Origin: Lachnospiraceae bacterium
GTDB lineage: Bacteria > Bacillota > Clostridia > Lachnospirales > Lachnospiraceae
Direction of reading: 5' to 3'
DNA: 39,802 nt
Assembly: GCA_017557525.1 (NCBI GenBank)
Contig: JAFYYN010000083.1
Location: 1-39,802 of the forward strand
Shown: positions 8,382 through 17,891 of the stretch, in pieces
How positions within the stretch are numbered: the first letter of the stretch is position 1
Layout of the letters: each line of letters opens with the position of its first letter
The notes under the pieces: generated by a model
What the model saw: only the letters and a program-made list of their open reading frames with translations
Databases searched by the model: none
What the model was told of the DNA's origin: nothing
Program-made: the position numbers and the translations under genes

Positions 8382-9392
8382 TTAATTATTTTTATTTTTC
8401 AGCAATTTAGACAATTCTTCAGGGGTGAATTTGTAGCTTGTATTACAAAAGTGACAATTAACCTCAATGTCCTTGCCATCATTTATCATTTCTTCGATGT
8501 CCTTGGCCTCTATGCTCATGATTGCCTTTGAAACCTTTTCCTTACTGCAGTCGCATTTAAACTCCGCATCAAGCCTGTCGTTTATCTCCAGGCCCATGTC
8601 ATCAAAAAGGAGATGCAGGATATCCTCAGGGGAGTTTCCTTTCTTTAAAAGGTCGGTAATTGGTTCCATGGTTCTTATCTTGTTTTCAAGCGCAGAGATT
8701 ACATCTTCGGTGGCGAATGGAAGCAGCTGGACTATAAAACCGCCGGCGCAAAGTACTGTCCCGCCCTCCGGTGCCATGAGTACTCCGAGTGCAACTGCTG
8801 ACGGGGTCTGCTCTGAAGTCGCGAAATAATAGGTGAGGTCCTCCGCTATCTCGCCGGATATTAGTTCCGTCTGTCCGGAAAATGGCTCCTTTAAGCCCAT
8901 ATCCTTTATGATCGTGAGCATACCTGCTCCTATTGCTCCGCCTACGTCAAGCTTACCGTTTTCTTTTAACGGGATCTCAACGGATGGATTCTTGCAGTAA
9001 CCTTTTACATGTACTAAGCCTGCGACCGGGATTGATGGATTTTCTGTATTGCCTCTATTATTCCCTTCTTTATTTATTATGTTTAGATTGTTATTTTCTT
9101 CATTGCTGGTTTCTGTGGACAGGTTATTTTCTTTGATACCCTCGACTCCCACGGTAACAGTAATTCCCTTTATAGGTCCGGCTCCGTCTATCTGAAGAGT
9201 CATGACATCTGTTTCATTCTTCAGCATGCTGCCCATTATTGCTCCACCGGTGAGTAGTCTGCCAAGGGCCGCTGTTGCCACATTTGATGTATTGTGGGCA
9301 TCATGTGCCTTCTGTACTAAATCTCTTGTGGTTGCTGCAAATATACGGATGCAGTCTTCTGCTGCCGTGGCTCTTATGATATAATCACTCAT
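8382..9392 (-). CDS. hslO: redox-regulated chaperone Hsp33 (HslO)
   Basis: 336 residues. Begins MSDYIIRATAAEDCIRIFAA; the C-terminal zinc/redox switch is present as CDC (near residues 280-282) and CHFC (near 314-317). Hsp33 is inactive with zinc bound and becomes a holdase when its four cysteines are oxidised. Residues about 84-122 (9027-9143) are an Asn/Glu-rich insert (NEENNNLNIINKEGNNRGN) absent from ordinary Hsp33, placed after the first beta-strand module; family length is near 290-300. The rest of the fold looks intact. Likely a single gene; the flagellar promoter lies just downstream. Confidence 0.95.
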   Translation of the reverse strand: MSDYIIRATAAEDCIRIFAATTRDLVQKAHDAHNTSNVATAALGRLLTGGAIMGSMLKNETDVMTLQIDGAGPIKGITVTVGVEGIKENNLSTETSNEENNNLNIINKEGNNRGNTENPSIPVAGLVHVKGYCKNPSVEIPLKENGKLDVGGAIGAGMLTIIKDMGLKEPFSGQTELISGEIAEDLTYYFATSEQTPSAVALGVLMAPEGGTVLCAGGFIVQLLPFATEDVISALENKIRTMEPITDLLKKGNSPEDILHLLFDDMGLEINDRLDAEFKCDCSKEKVSKAIMSIEAKDIEEMINDGKDIEVNCHFCNTSYKFTPEELSKLLKNKNN

Positions 9393-9556
9393 TTTGTGTT
9401 TCTTTGTCCTTTCCTTGTTTTTAGCCTCTATGATTATGTGACTTATTACATATTTCTATTTCGACACGATGTATATTTCTCATCACATCATGATGGAAAT
9501 AAATTGCTATGTACTTCTATGGCAAACTAAAAAAACAGAAATATTTATAGAAAGAA

Positions 9557-10441
9557 TTAATTTACTTTATGCGAAACAAAATACACTCTCTCCGATTTCG
9601 AATTGGGTGTTTCCCTCGTCATAACCTCATATGTCTTTATATCGGTTAGCCCTGCTTTTTTCAACAGTGCCTTTATTTCAGAAACGGTGTAGGCCCGCTG
9701 ATAATGGGTTTCTTCAAGCCTTAAATAGCTCTCATTGCCACTTGTCGAAGTCTTGTCAGTAGCCTGATTTTTCTTTTTAGGCTTTGAGTTTTGATTTCCG
9801 TTTCTACTTATATATATAGTAATATCAAATTCATTGATCTTTGTTTCATTGTCATAATAATTTTCCCAGATCAGACTGCCGTTTTCCCTATTGTCGCAGA
9901 TGGTCTGTTCACCGAGTATTTTCCTATAATAATATGGCGTATTCATATCAAAGATAAAAACTCCGCCCGGATCAAGATAATTGTTTACGAGTTTAAACAC
10001 CCGCAGCAGATCTTCCTTTTCGGTGATATAGTTCATGCTGTCACAGACGCTAACGATAGCTGCCACGCTGCCATACAGTTCAAATTCACGCATATCCTGA
10101 TTTAAGTATAAAATTTCGCCTTTTTCTTTACTTCTCTTTTTGGTGCTTTGGGTATCTTTTGCGCATTTACCATAACGTTTCGAATTAATGCTTTCTAATT
10201 CATTTTCCTGCTCCGTAGCTATCTGCAGCATTTCCTGGGACAGATCTATGCCGATCATATCATAACCAAAATCTCGCAGCTTCCTGGTCATTTTGCCGGT
10301 ACCGCAGCCAAGCTCGCAGACTATTCCGTCCTTAACACCATTCTCTATCAAGAGTCCATGCAGATAATCCGCCCACTCTTCATAAGGGACGTTATCCATG
10401 AACATATCATATACAGTTGCAAATCCTGAGTATTCTTTCAT
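9557..10441 (-). CDS. class I SAM-dependent methyltransferase
   Basis: About 294 residues from ATG 10441. Motif I is VCELGCGTGKMT (near 41-52), the acidic strand end is IGIDLSQEML, the post-I region reads NQDMREF, and NYLDPGGVFIFDMNTPYY is typical of small methyltransferases encoded next to RNA-methylation genes. The substrate is unknown. Two low-complexity inserts interrupt the fold, at residues about 82-108 (10118-10198) and 213-238 (9728-9805; GNQNSKPKKKNQATDKTSTS). The start is uncertain: in-frame ATGs at 10474 and 10501 would add Cys-rich residues, but none has a good ribosome site. It follows the TrmH-type gene closely and is probably cotranscribed. Confidence 0.8.
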   Translation of the reverse strand: MKEYSGFATVYDMFMDNVPYEEWADYLHGLLIENGVKDGIVCELGCGTGKMTRKLRDFGYDMIGIDLSQEMLQIATEQENELESINSKRYGKCAKDTQSTKKRSKEKGEILYLNQDMREFELYGSVAAIVSVCDSMNYITEKEDLLRVFKLVNNYLDPGGVFIFDMNTPYYYRKILGEQTICDNRENGSLIWENYYDNETKINEFDITIYISRNGNQNSKPKKKNQATDKTSTSGNESYLRLEETHYQRAYTVSEIKALLKKAGLTDIKTYEVMTRETPNSKSERVYFVSHKVN

Positions 10442-10512
10442 TCCTTGTATCCAGCCGCAGGCATGCTTACACATCGGTGACAGCCTGCTTCCCCTTTTCA
10501 TTCACAAAATAT

Positions 10513-11388
10513 TTACCTATACATCAGGATGGCTGCTGCTACCGCAGCATTTAACGACTCTATCTCTCCTGCCATCGGTATGAAAATACGTTTATCCGCT
10601 AATGCTACTGATTCATCAGTTAATCCGTTTCCTTCATTGCCTATAAGTATAGCGTACTTATCATCATATTCTGTTTCCTTATATGAAATGCCTCCATGCA
10701 GATATGCGGCATAAACAGTAACTCCGCAACGCCTTATCTGATTTAAAGCTTTGCCAAAATTCTCACAGTATACAAATGGCATCCTGAATATTGAGCCCAT
10801 AGATGAACGTACTACCTTGGGACTATATATATCGGTACAGTCAGGGCTCATGATTATACCATCCATACCGGCTGCTTCTGCAGTCCTTAGCATCGTACCG
10901 AGGTTCCCGGGGTCCTGTATATTTTCAAGCACAAGAAATTTCTTTCCAAAAGAAAGCACTTCTTCAAGACTGTGATCCGGTTTCCTTACAATAGCCATAA
11001 CGCCTTGTGAGGTTACAGTACCGCTAACAGAATCCAGGACGCTATCCTTTACTACAAAAACCTTGCTCTCATATAAGCTGCTTTTCCCAGCTTCAAATTG
11101 CAATCTTTTATTATCCAACGCAACTTTTTTAGATAAATTGCTCATTTTCTGATCAGCATTTTGGGGGTTGTTTATAGTTTCAAGCAAGGATTTAGGATTC
11201 TTTGCAAAATCGCATGACTCACTCACAAATACGCTCTCTATGTACTGGGGTGCAGTCTTCAAAGTGTCTCTAAAAAGACGCATTCCCTCAATCACAAAAA
11301 AGCCTTGAGCATCACGTTCTTTTTTGGATTTCAGGAGTGCTGCAATATTCTTTATTTTTTCGTTCTTTGTGCTGGTGATAATCTCCAT
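10513..11388 (-). CDS. TrmH/SpoU-family RNA 2'-O-methyltransferase
   Basis: 291 residues from ATG 11388 (AAGGAAGG upstream). An N-terminal L30e-like RNA-binding part (KIKNIAALLKSKKERDAQGF FVIEG) precedes the SPOUT domain with its three motifs: NIQDPGNLGTMLRTAEAAG, ILIGNEGNGLTDE and IPMAGEIESLNAAVAAAILM. It methylates a ribose in rRNA or tRNA; the exact target cannot be read. Residues about 70-106 (11071-11181) form a Lys/Asn/Ser-rich insert in the linker. An in-frame extension upstream to 11490 is only translation of the palindromic repeat at 11413-11475 and should not be used as the start. Confidence 0.9.
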   Translation of the reverse strand: MEIITSTKNEKIKNIAALLKSKKERDAQGFFVIEGMRLFRDTLKTAPQYIESVFVSESCDFAKNPKSLLETINNPQNADQKMSNLSKKVALDNKRLQFEAGKSSLYESKVFVVKDSVLDSVSGTVTSQGVMAIVRKPDHSLEEVLSFGKKFLVLENIQDPGNLGTMLRTAEAAGMDGIIMSPDCTDIYSPKVVRSSMGSIFRMPFVYCENFGKALNQIRRCGVTVYAAYLHGGISYKETEYDDKYAILIGNEGNGLTDESVALADKRIFIPMAGEIESLNAAVAAAILMYR

Positions 11389-11412
11389 CTTACAAGCCTT
11401 CCTTGTGACAGT

Positions 11413-11475
11413 GTGACAGGGGGACGGTTCTTCTGTCACGTAAAAAAAGTGACAGGAGAACCGTCCCCCTGTCAC
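11413..11475. repeat. full-length palindromic repeat, GGGACGGTTC/GTGACAGG family
   Basis: Two 27-base arms (11413-11439 and 11449-11475) are inverted copies with one G·T pair and a 9-base A-rich loop. The core is GGGGGACGGTTC with GTCAC ends. Related copies are at 13238-13264, 15676-15702, 27569-27594 and 37922-37968. It fills the pgi to methyltransferase gap and would form a very strong hairpin in either transcript. Confidence 0.85.
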
Positions 11476-11490
11476 GCCTTTGACAAACAA

Positions 11491-12837
11491 TTACAGTCTC
11501 TTCTTTAATTCTGCTGAAAGCTCCTCGTATCCGGGCTTTCCTAAAAGAGCGAACATGTTCTTCTTGTAGCTCTCAACACCGGGCTGGTTGAAAGGATTAA
11601 CTCCCAAAATGTAACCGCTTACGCCGCATGCGAACTCGAAGAAGTAGAACAGCTGGCCAAGTGAATACTCAGTTCTGTCAGGAATGTAAACCTTAAGCTG
11701 GGGTACACCGCCATCGGTATGAGCGAGCTGGGTTCCCTTCATAGCGCTCTTGTTTACAAAATCAACTGTCTTTCCTGCAAGATAGTTAAGGCCGTCAAGA
11801 TCAACATCTTCCTTTTCAATAATGATATCGGTATCAGCTCCGTCGAGCTCCATAACAGTCTCGTAAAGAGTTCTCTGACCGTCCTGGATGAACTGACCCA
11901 TTGAATGGAGGTCTGTTGTAAGGTCAACTGATGCAGGGAAAATACCCTTCTGATCCTTACCCTCGCTCTCGCCGTAAAGCTGCTTCCACCACTCTGCCAC
12001 ATAGTGAAGTGCCGGCTCATAATTTGCGAGTACCTCGATTGACTTACCCTTGCGAAGAAGGATATTACGTGTTGCTGCATACTGGAGCGCAGGATTCTTT
12101 GAGTATTCTGCCTCGAGACAGATCTTTCTCATTTCCTTAGCACCCTTCATAAGTGCGTCAAGGTCTGCACCGCTGACAGCTATGGGAAGAAGTCCTACTG
12201 CAGTGAGTACTGAAAATCTTCCGCCGATGTCATCCGGTACTACAAACTCCTCGTAGCCCTCTTCGTCAGCAACCTTCTTTAAAGCTCCCTTTGCCTTATC
12301 TGTGGTAGCGTAAATTCTCTTATTTGCTTCCTCTTTGCCATACTTATCGATAAGCATCTTCTTAAAGATTCTGAATGCGATAGCAGGCTCTGTGGTGGTA
12401 CCGGACTTGCTGATCATGTTGATGGAGAAGTCCCTGTTTCCGATCACATCCTTAAGATGTGCCATATACTGAGTGCTGATGCTGTTTCCAACATAGTAGA
12501 TTTCAGGTGTCTTGCGCTGTTTCTTTGAAATATTATTGTAAAAGCTGTGACGAAGGAAATCAATTGCCGCACGCGCTCCGAGATATGATCCGCCGATACC
12601 GATAACAAGCAGTACGTCTGAATCTGACTGGATCTTTGCTGCTGCTTCCTTGATGCGAGCAAATTCTTTCTTGTTGTACTTAACGGGAAGATCGATCCAT
12701 CCTAAGAAATCATTTCCTGCTCCTGTTTTTGAAACAAGCTCTTCCTTAGCTGAAAGCGCGATCCTTTCCATGTTCGCAAGCTCTGCATCGCTCACAAATA
12801 CTTTTGCTGCTGAATTGTCAAATGCTACCTTTTTCAT
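11491..12837 (-). CDS. pgi: glucose-6-phosphate isomerase
   Basis: 448 residues from ATG 12837 (GGAGG eleven bases upstream), the short clostridial Pgi class. Interconverts glucose-6-P and fructose-6-P in glycolysis. Visible motifs are [20 protein letters not shown] (sugar-phosphate binding), [36 protein letters not shown] and the [20 protein letters not shown] region; the catalytic-type sequences all look intact. There is no low-complexity insert, in contrast to its neighbours. It lies 35 bases downstream of trxA and is probably cotranscribed with it. Confidence 0.97.
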   Translation of the reverse strand: MKKVAFDNSAAKVFVSDAELANMERIALSAKEELVSKTGAGNDFLGWIDLPVKYNKKEFARIKEAAAKIQSDSDVLLVIGIGGSYLGARAAIDFLRHSFYNNISKKQRKTPEIYYVGNSISTQYMAHLKDVIGNRDFSINMISKSGTTTEPAIAFRIFKKMLIDKYGKEEANKRIYATTDKAKGALKKVADEEGYEEFVVPDDIGGRFSVLTAVGLLPIAVSGADLDALMKGAKEMRKICLEAEYSKNPALQYAATRNILLRKGKSIEVLANYEPALHYVAEWWKQLYGESEGKDQKGIFPASVDLTTDLHSMGQFIQDGQRTLYETVMELDGADTDIIIEKEDVDLDGLNYLAGKTVDFVNKSAMKGTQLAHTDGGVPQLKVYIPDRTEYSLGQLFYFFEFACGVSGYILGVNPFNQPGVESYKKNMFALLGKPGYEELSAELKKRL

Positions 12838-12872
12838 TTGTTTCACTGCCTCCGGGTAAATTTATATAATAC

Positions 12873-13178
12873 TTATGCAAGCATCTCCAGGATCTTAGCC
12901 TTGGGGATTACGCCCACGTTCTTATTAACCTGCTCTCCCTTTTTAAGTACCACAAGGGTGGGAATACTCATTACACCAAACTGTGCAGCAAGGTCTTCTT
13001 CATCATCCACGTTAATCTTGCCAACAACATACTCAGGATGTTCCTCTGCTATCTGGTCAACAATCGGGGATACCATCTTGCATGGCCCGCACCAGTCTGC
13101 ATAAAAGTCCAGAAGAACGGGCTTATCACTATTCTTGATCTCTTCAAAATTATCTGCAGTTACATTAATTACGCTCAT
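12873..13178 (-). CDS. trxA: thioredoxin
   Basis: 101 residues, standard thioredoxin: FYADWCGPCKMVSPIVDQIA contains the CGPC redox site, KINVDDEEDLAAQFGV and MSIPTLVVLKKG give the cis-Pro loop. A soluble cytoplasmic disulfide reductant. AAGGAGTGAAAA precedes the start. It heads a trxA-pgi pair behind the promoter at 13287-13316. Confidence 0.97.
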   Translation of the reverse strand: MSVINVTADNFEEIKNSDKPVLLDFYADWCGPCKMVSPIVDQIAEEHPEYVVGKINVDDEEDLAAQFGVMSIPTLVVLKKGEQVNKNVGVIPKAKILEMLA

Positions 13179-13237
13179 TTTTCACTCCTTGTTACAGGCA
13201 TGGTGCTCTTCGATAATGTGCCTGTGTCATCATCGTG

Positions 13238-13264
13238 GTGACAGGAGAACCGTCCCCTTATCAC
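13238..13264. repeat. half copy of the palindromic GGGACGGTTC family
   Basis: Reads GTGACAGGAGAACCGTCCCC then TTATCAC, essentially one arm of the 11413-11475 element. It lies in the trxA leader between promoter and gene. A short inverted CCTGTGTCA just upstream may be a remnant of the other arm. Confidence 0.75.
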
Positions 13265-13286
13265 AAACCTATGGTTTACGCAAACT

Positions 13287-13316
13287 ATAATATCATTTTA
13301 CTTTAATATATGTCAA
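13287..13316 (-). promoter_or_regulatory. predicted sigma-A promoter for trxA-pgi
   Basis: Minus strand: TTGACA (13311-13316), 18-base spacer, TATTAT (13287-13292). It lies about 110 bases upstream of trxA, with a repeat half copy in the leader. Confidence 0.55.
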
Positions 13317-13398
13317 TATTATTTATTTGCAACACATCCTTTACTTCTTATAAGGAAATTGTCAAGAAACGAAATCTCATTTTGGGAATAGTCCCTTA

Positions 13399-14472
13399 TC
13401 AAGTTTCACTCATTTTTAGAAGTTTAGCGGCCTGATCAGCAGCTATAAGGCTGTCGATCAGCTGGTCCAGGTTGCCGTTCATTACATCCTCTAAGGTGTA
13501 TAATGTAAGCTTTATCCTGTGATCGGTACAGCGGCTCTGAGGGAAGTTATAGGTCCTTATCTTCTCCGAACGGTCACCGGTTCCGACCTGGCTTCTCTTT
13601 AATTCTGCCTCTGCATCGTGAGCCTTTTCAAGCTCTAACTCGTAAAGTTTAGCTCTAAGGACCCTCAATGCCTTGTCCCTGTTTTTAAGCTGGGATTTTT
13701 CATCCTGACAGGAAATAACAATGCCTGTCGGAATATGTGTAAGTCTTACTGCCGAGTCTGTTGTATTTACACATTGTCCGCCGTTTCCGGAGGCTCTGAA
13801 AACATCAAATTTGCAGTCATTTAAGTCAAGATTTACTTCGACTTCCTCTGCCTCGGGCATTATGGCTACGGTTGCGGTTGATGTATGGATCCTTCCGCCG
13901 GACTCAGTCACCGGGATTCGCTGTACGCGGTGAACTCCGCTTTCGTACTTAAGTCTGGAATAAGCACCTTTGCCGTTCACCATAAAGATTACTTCTTTGA
14001 ATCCGCCTATACCGCTTTCGTTAACACTTACCAGCTCTATTTTCCAGCGCTGCGAATCAGCATATTTGCTGTACATTCTGTAAAGATCTGCCGCAAATAA
14101 CGCAGCCTCGTCTCCACCCGCACCACCGCGGATCTCGACTACTACGTTTTTCTCGTCATTCGGATCCTTGGGAAGAAGCAGGATTTTCAGCCTGTTCTCT
14201 ATTTCGGGTACCTGCTGACGAGCCTCTGAAAGCTCCTCCTTTATCATTTCCCTCATGTCAGGATCGTTTTCTGAATCGAGAAGTTCTATGCTTTCATCTA
14301 TCGTCTGTTTTGTTTTCTTATAATTTCTGTATTCATCAACTATCGCGCCCATGTCGGTCTGTTCCTTCATGAGCTTTTTGAATCTTGCCTGATCGTTCAC
14401 TACTTCAGGTTCGGATAACTCCGCCTGGATTTCTTCGTAGCGACGCTCAAGGTCTTCTAATTTATTGAACAT
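13399..14472 (-). CDS. prfA: peptide chain release factor 1
   Basis: 357 residues from ATG 14472 (GAAGGG upstream), the normal RF1 length. The peptidyl-tRNA hydrolysis motif GGQ is in [20 protein letters not shown] and the codon-recognition region is [20 protein letters not shown], so it reads UAA and UAG. The ATG lies inside the last codons of prmC (11-base overlap), giving translational coupling to the enzyme that methylates the GGQ glutamine. No insert. The last gene of the rho-rpmE-DUF1385-prmC-prfA block. Confidence 0.97.
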   Translation of the reverse strand: MFNKLEDLERRYEEIQAELSEPEVVNDQARFKKLMKEQTDMGAIVDEYRNYKKTKQTIDESIELLDSENDPDMREMIKEELSEARQQVPEIENRLKILLLPKDPNDEKNVVVEIRGGAGGDEAALFAADLYRMYSKYADSQRWKIELVSVNESGIGGFKEVIFMVNGKGAYSRLKYESGVHRVQRIPVTESGGRIHTSTATVAIMPEAEEVEVNLDLNDCKFDVFRASGNGGQCVNTTDSAVRLTHIPTGIVISCQDEKSQLKNRDKALRVLRAKLYELELEKAHDAEAELKRSQVGTGDRSEKIRTYNFPQSRCTDHRIKLTLYTLEDVMNGNLDQLIDSLIAADQAAKLLKMSET

Positions 14473-15661
14473 GTTTTTTCCCTTCAATAACTCTGCGTAA
14501 ACCTGCAAGGTCCTTGTGGATACGGATATCTGTAAAGCCAGCTATTTCCATCATTTCTGCCACGGATTCCGCCTCTGCGTCATCAAATTCCATCATAAGT
14601 CTTCCACCCGGCAGGAGAAAATTAGGGGCTTCACTGACTATTTTTCTGTAAAAGTCCATCCCGTCTTCGCCGCCGTCAAGTGCAAGATGCGGTTCATGCT
14701 CCGTAATCTCCGGCATTAGTGTCTCTATTTCATCACGAACTATATAGGGCGGGTTTGCGGTTATGAGATGGAATCTGCCCTCTATATTCCTAAACAAATC
14801 ACTTTCCAAAAATGTAGCTTCTATCTGCTGTTTACCTATACCTGTCTTTTCTTCCAAAGAATTACTCTGTGGAGTATTAACTGCAGAAGCAAAAACGGTA
14901 TGATCAATCGCTGTCGTAACATTTTCATGTTGAGCTACTATATTAGTTAAGTTAAGCTCCCAGTTTTTCTTTGCCAGCTCAACTGCAGCTCTTGAGATAT
15001 CTGCCCCGGTTACACATATCTGTATTTCCGTATTATTGATTTTATTTTCATTCGCAACTAATTCTTTGCCATCCCCATTTGAAATTGTATGGGATGCAAA
15101 TCTATTATTGAGGATTGACGAATTTACAAGTTTCTCTAATAGACTTAGACCAACTGATGTGGCGACACAACCGCTTCCGGTACATAGATCGAGTATTCTG
15201 TATTTCCCATCCGATATGGTATTGACACAAGAACTAACCATTTTATCGGATATAGCATTTTGAGGAATACTTTGTATCCATTGATCGTTAGTCAGAGAGT
15301 TTACAGCAATATTACGTACTGCTGAAATATCTTCCCATGCACGCCTTATTGCCAGCTCTGCTAAGATTTCAGTATCAAATCTGGGAATAAGAACATCAGG
15401 AGTCACCATAAAGGTATATCCCATAAAATCCTGATTACCAATGATGTACTGCAGGGGTTCGTGGGATTTTCTCCTGTCTATGAGATGCCTGTATTTTTCT
15501 TCAATATCATGAGGCACCTTTTCATTCCACCGGATAAACAGTTCGTTTCTTTCCAGTCCTGAGGCATATTGAAGAAGATACTCCGCATCCACCTCGTATT
15601 CTTCTATACCTGCTGACTGCAACTCTGCTGCCGCCAGCTTTTTGATCTCAGCATATGACAC
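14462..15661 (-). CDS. prmC: release-factor glutamine N5-methyltransferase PrmC, with three inserts
   Basis: 399 residues from GTG 15661, preferred because GAGG lies six bases upstream; an ATG at 15673 is the alternative. The catalytic NPPY is at about residues 303-306, motif I is [16 protein letters not shown] (156-171), and [20 protein letters not shown] is the PrmC-specific tail. It methylates the GGQ glutamine of release factors. Usual length is about 280; the excess is three low-complexity inserts at about 109-153, 178-212 and 242-286, all between conserved Rossmann segments. Start overlaps nothing; stop overlaps prfA. The enzyme should be active since all motifs remain, but this is inferred. 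Confidence 0.93.
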   Translation of the reverse strand: MSYAEIKKLAAAELQSAGIEEYEVDAEYLLQYASGLERNELFIRWNEKVPHDIEEKYRHLIDRRKSHEPLQYIIGNQDFMGYTFMVTPDVLIPRFDTEILAELAIRRAWEDISAVRNIAVNSLTNDQWIQSIPQNAISDKMVSSCVNTISDGKYRILDLCTGSGCVATSVGLSLLEKLVNSSILNNRFASHTISNGDGKELVANENKINNTEIQICVTGADISRAAVELAKKNWELNLTNIVAQHENVTTAIDHTVFASAVNTPQSNSLEEKTGIGKQQIEATFLESDLFRNIEGRFHLITANPPYIVRDEIETLMPEITEHEPHLALDGGEDGMDFYRKIVSEAPNFLLPGGRLMMEFDDAEAESVAEMMEIAGFTDIRIHKDLAGLRRVIEGKKHVQ

Positions 15662-15675
15662 AATACACCTCATCC

Positions 15676-15702
15676 GCCCTTCGGGCACTGTCCCCTTGTC
15701 AC
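15676..15702. repeat. short repeat, GGGACAGTGCCC variant
   Basis: A GCCC-TTC-GGGC hairpin (15676-15686) is followed by ACTGTCCCC and TTGTCAC, resembling one arm of the GGGACGGTTC family with CAGTGCC in place of CGGTTC. It lies across the DUF1385 stop and immediately upstream of prmC. Confidence 0.5.
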
Positions 15703-17402
15703 TTGCGCTTTTTGTGGTTGTTTACAGCCTTAAGGATCTCGTCGTCCTCTTCGTCATCATCAGGGACACTGTTCTTTAAGCGGCTTTCATATTCCTCGGT
15801 TCTTTTTCTTGAAAGCTCGTCCTGTCTCTTTTCCTCAGCTGCAAGCTCTTTTTCGAAGGCTTTTGCTTTTCTGGCAGCTTCGTTCTTAAGTTTTACCTGT
15901 TTCTTTTCGTCTTCTATTTCTTTTTCAGCAAGCCTGTCAGCTGCTGCATCGATTTCTTTTATCTTGTCATCGGATATATCCTCTTCGACGATGCCCTTTG
16001 CTTCCATCCTCTTGCGGATCTCGGCCTCACGCTCCTTGCGCCTGTTCTCGCGGCTCTTATTCTTTGCCTCAAGCTCAGCCTCTTCCATGCGTCTTACATC
16101 CGCCTGATAAGCTCTCCAGTCAAATACTGCTTCTACAGATGCGATGGCACATTCTATCATTGAGTCGTCAGGCTCTCTTGTAGTAAGCTTCTGAAGTGCA
16201 AGTCCGGGCTTGCTAAGGATAGCGATCACCTTGTTGTCACTGTTCCCGGCAACCCTTAAAAACTCGTATGAAAGGCCGGCAATAACAGGGATAAGCAGGA
16301 GTCTAGCCACTATCATAAGTATGGTTGAGTCAAACCTTATAAATAAGAAGAAAATAATACTCATTACCATAACGATAAGCAGGAAGCTTGTACCACATCT
16401 CTTGTGCTCTTTAGAGCAGGTCCTTACATTCTCTACTGTCAATTCCTTGCCACTTTCAACACAGTTGATCGACTTGTGCTCTGCTCCGTGATACATGAAT
16501 ACTCGTTTGATGTCCTTCATGCAGGAAATAAGCGCCACATAACCGATAAACAGGCTCACTCTGATGAGTCCCTCTATAAGTGCAAGAAGGAATGTTGATG
16601 TGATAACCTTCTTAAGGAATGTTGATATAAAATAAGGAAGGATCATAAACAGGCCAACTGCGAAAACTACCGCAAGTACTATAAGCAGACCCATAAGAAG
16701 ACTTTCCTTTGTCTTTTCGGATGCTGATTTTTCCTTTGCTACAGACTTTGTTACTTTTACAGATCTGAGACTTTCATCGGTGCCATCAAATGCAGGTCTC
16801 TTACCGGTCGAACCTGTATTATCTATTTCTATGCTCGATTCGTCTAAGCCATTTAAATCTGATGACTCCAAATTTGTACCATCTATGTTTGAATTATCTT
16901 TCTTACTCTCTACATAGTCGCCGGCAAAATTAGCTTCAATTCCATTTTCATCTGAGTTTTCAAGTTTTGAACTTTCTGCAAATCCCTCTGTATAATTCAA
17001 ATCTTCATTGCTTTCAGCAAATGAGTTATTTGAATCTACCTCATCTATACCATCAAAATTTTCACCCAGATTAGATCTGTTTTCTGCTGCATTTCCTACA
17101 GCAGAAACATTCTCTGTCTTCTTTGCTCCCTTATCGTCCCCAGCCTCTTCATCCTCGAAAAAGCTTGCTGACCAGGTAAGAGTTTTGATACCTATCTTAA
17201 GAGACTCCACGAAAATAACAACTCCTCTTATGATGGGCAGTTTAAAAAATTTATATTTATCTCCAAGCGAAGTGGTTCGCTGATCGTCAACTTCAATTGT
17301 TCCGTCAGGTTTTCTGACTGCGCAGGCATAATGAGCGCCGTTTTTCATCATGACGCCTTCCATCAAAGCCTGTCCGCCTATTCCCGAGGGTTTCTTCTTC
17401 AT
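15699..17402 (-). CDS. DUF1385 (YqhQ-like) membrane protein with insert and coiled-coil tail
   Basis: 567 residues from ATG 17402 (GAGGTGCATT upstream). The DUF1385 hallmark GIGGQALMEGVMMKNGAHYA (residues 7-26) and the later YHGAEHKSINCVESG and RCGTSFLLIVMVMS motifs are all present, with several membrane spans from about 235 onward. The family, YqhQ in Bacillus, is about 310 residues and of unknown biochemical role. Here residues about 84-230 are an acidic Asn/Ser-rich insert (16713-17153) and residues about 430-567 are a highly charged coiled-coil tail (EAKNKSRENRRKEREAEI) ending KKRK. Its location between rpmE and prmC is conserved across Firmicutes. Confidence 0.9.
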   Translation of the reverse strand: MKKKPSGIGGQALMEGVMMKNGAHYACAVRKPDGTIEVDDQRTTSLGDKYKFFKLPIIRGVVIFVESLKIGIKTLTWSASFFEDEEAGDDKGAKKTENVSAVGNAAENRSNLGENFDGIDEVDSNNSFAESNEDLNYTEGFAESSKLENSDENGIEANFAGDYVESKKDNSNIDGTNLESSDLNGLDESSIEIDNTGSTGKRPAFDGTDESLRSVKVTKSVAKEKSASEKTKESLLMGLLIVLAVVFAVGLFMILPYFISTFLKKVITSTFLLALIEGLIRVSLFIGYVALISCMKDIKRVFMYHGAEHKSINCVESGKELTVENVRTCSKEHKRCGTSFLLIVMVMSIIFFLFIRFDSTILMIVARLLLIPVIAGLSYEFLRVAGNSDNKVIAILSKPGLALQKLTTREPDDSMIECAIASVEAVFDWRAYQADVRRMEEAELEAKNKSRENRRKEREAEIRKRMEAKGIVEEDISDDKIKEIDAAADRLAEKEIEDEKKQVKLKNEAARKAKAFEKELAAEEKRQDELSRKRTEEYESRLKNSVPDDDEEDDEILKAVNNHKKRK

Positions 17403-17436
17403 AATGCACCTCTTCAATCACCATTGCAGGCAGTAA

Positions 17437-17490
17437 CACTCCATTTTGCTTCGCAGAACGGGCCCCTTGTAGTGTCGTACTGCGACGTAT
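17437..17490. repeat. dispersed hairpin repeat, copy A
   Basis: Contains CATTTTGCTTCGCAGAACGG, GGCCCCTT and GTGTCGTACTGCGACGTA. The same words recur at 34266-34335 (copy B) and 35672-35757 (copy C). The first hairpin here is TTTTGC-TTC-GCAGAA. It lies between rpmE and the DUF1385 gene. Confidence 0.65.
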
Positions 17491-17499
17491 AATAACAAG

Positions 17500-17532
17500 A
17501 AAGGTTGAGGCTATTATATAACCTCAACCTTT
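17500..17532 (-). terminator. intrinsic terminator after rpmE
   Basis: Perfect 11-bp stem AAAGGTTGAGG/CCTCAACCTTT with an 11-base loop, followed on the minus strand by CTTGTTATT. It begins 18 bases past the rpmE stop. Confidence 0.75.
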
Positions 17533-17549
17533 GTCATCAATGATAAATT

Positions 17550-17756
17550 CTAGTTATTTGCAAGACCATACTTACGGTTGAACTTATCAATAGCACCACG
17601 AGCCTGAACTGACTTCTGCTGTCCTGTATAGAACGGATGGCACTTTGAACAAATTTCAACGTGGATCTCCTTCTTTGTCGAACCGGTCACGAACTCATTG
17701 CCGCAGTTACATGTAACCTTTGCCTGATAATATGTAGGCTGTACATTCTCTCTCAT
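17550..17756 (-). CDS. rpmE: 50S ribosomal protein L31
   Basis: 68 residues from ATG 17756 (GAGGTG upstream); an in-frame extension to 17813 runs back over the promoter. The zinc-binding type is shown by CNCGNEF and CSKCHPFYTG, i.e. two Cys pairs, so this is the C+ form of L31. FYTGQQKSVQARGAIDKFNR is the conserved end. Located between rho and DUF1385, as in many Firmicutes, with its own promoter and terminator. Confidence 0.97.
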   Translation of the reverse strand: MRENVQPTYYQAKVTCNCGNEFVTGSTKKEIHVEICSKCHPFYTGQQKSVQARGAIDKFNRKYGLANN

Positions 17757-17811
17757 TTTTTTCACCTCATCCTTTACTGATTTTCTTATGTTCAGATACA
17801 CAGTAAAAAGC

Positions 17812-17840
17812 ATTATAGCACGGATTCAAGGAAAAATCAA
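17812..17840 (-). promoter_or_regulatory. predicted sigma-A promoter for rpmE
   Basis: Minus strand: TTGATT (17835-17840), 17-base spacer, TATAAT (17812-17817), about 50 bases upstream of the rpmE start. Confidence 0.65.
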
Positions 17841-17891
17841 TATATTTTTTCAAATTCATCGAATGATAATTTGCACAAATTCTTTGAATTT

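Noticed and set aside
11389-11490. N-terminal extension of the TrmH-type methyltransferase
   Set aside because: It is only translation through the palindromic repeat; the true start at 11388 has a good ribosome site.
15655-16107. 150-residue Ser-rich plus-strand frame
   Set aside because: Antisense shadow of the charged coiled-coil tail of the DUF1385 protein.
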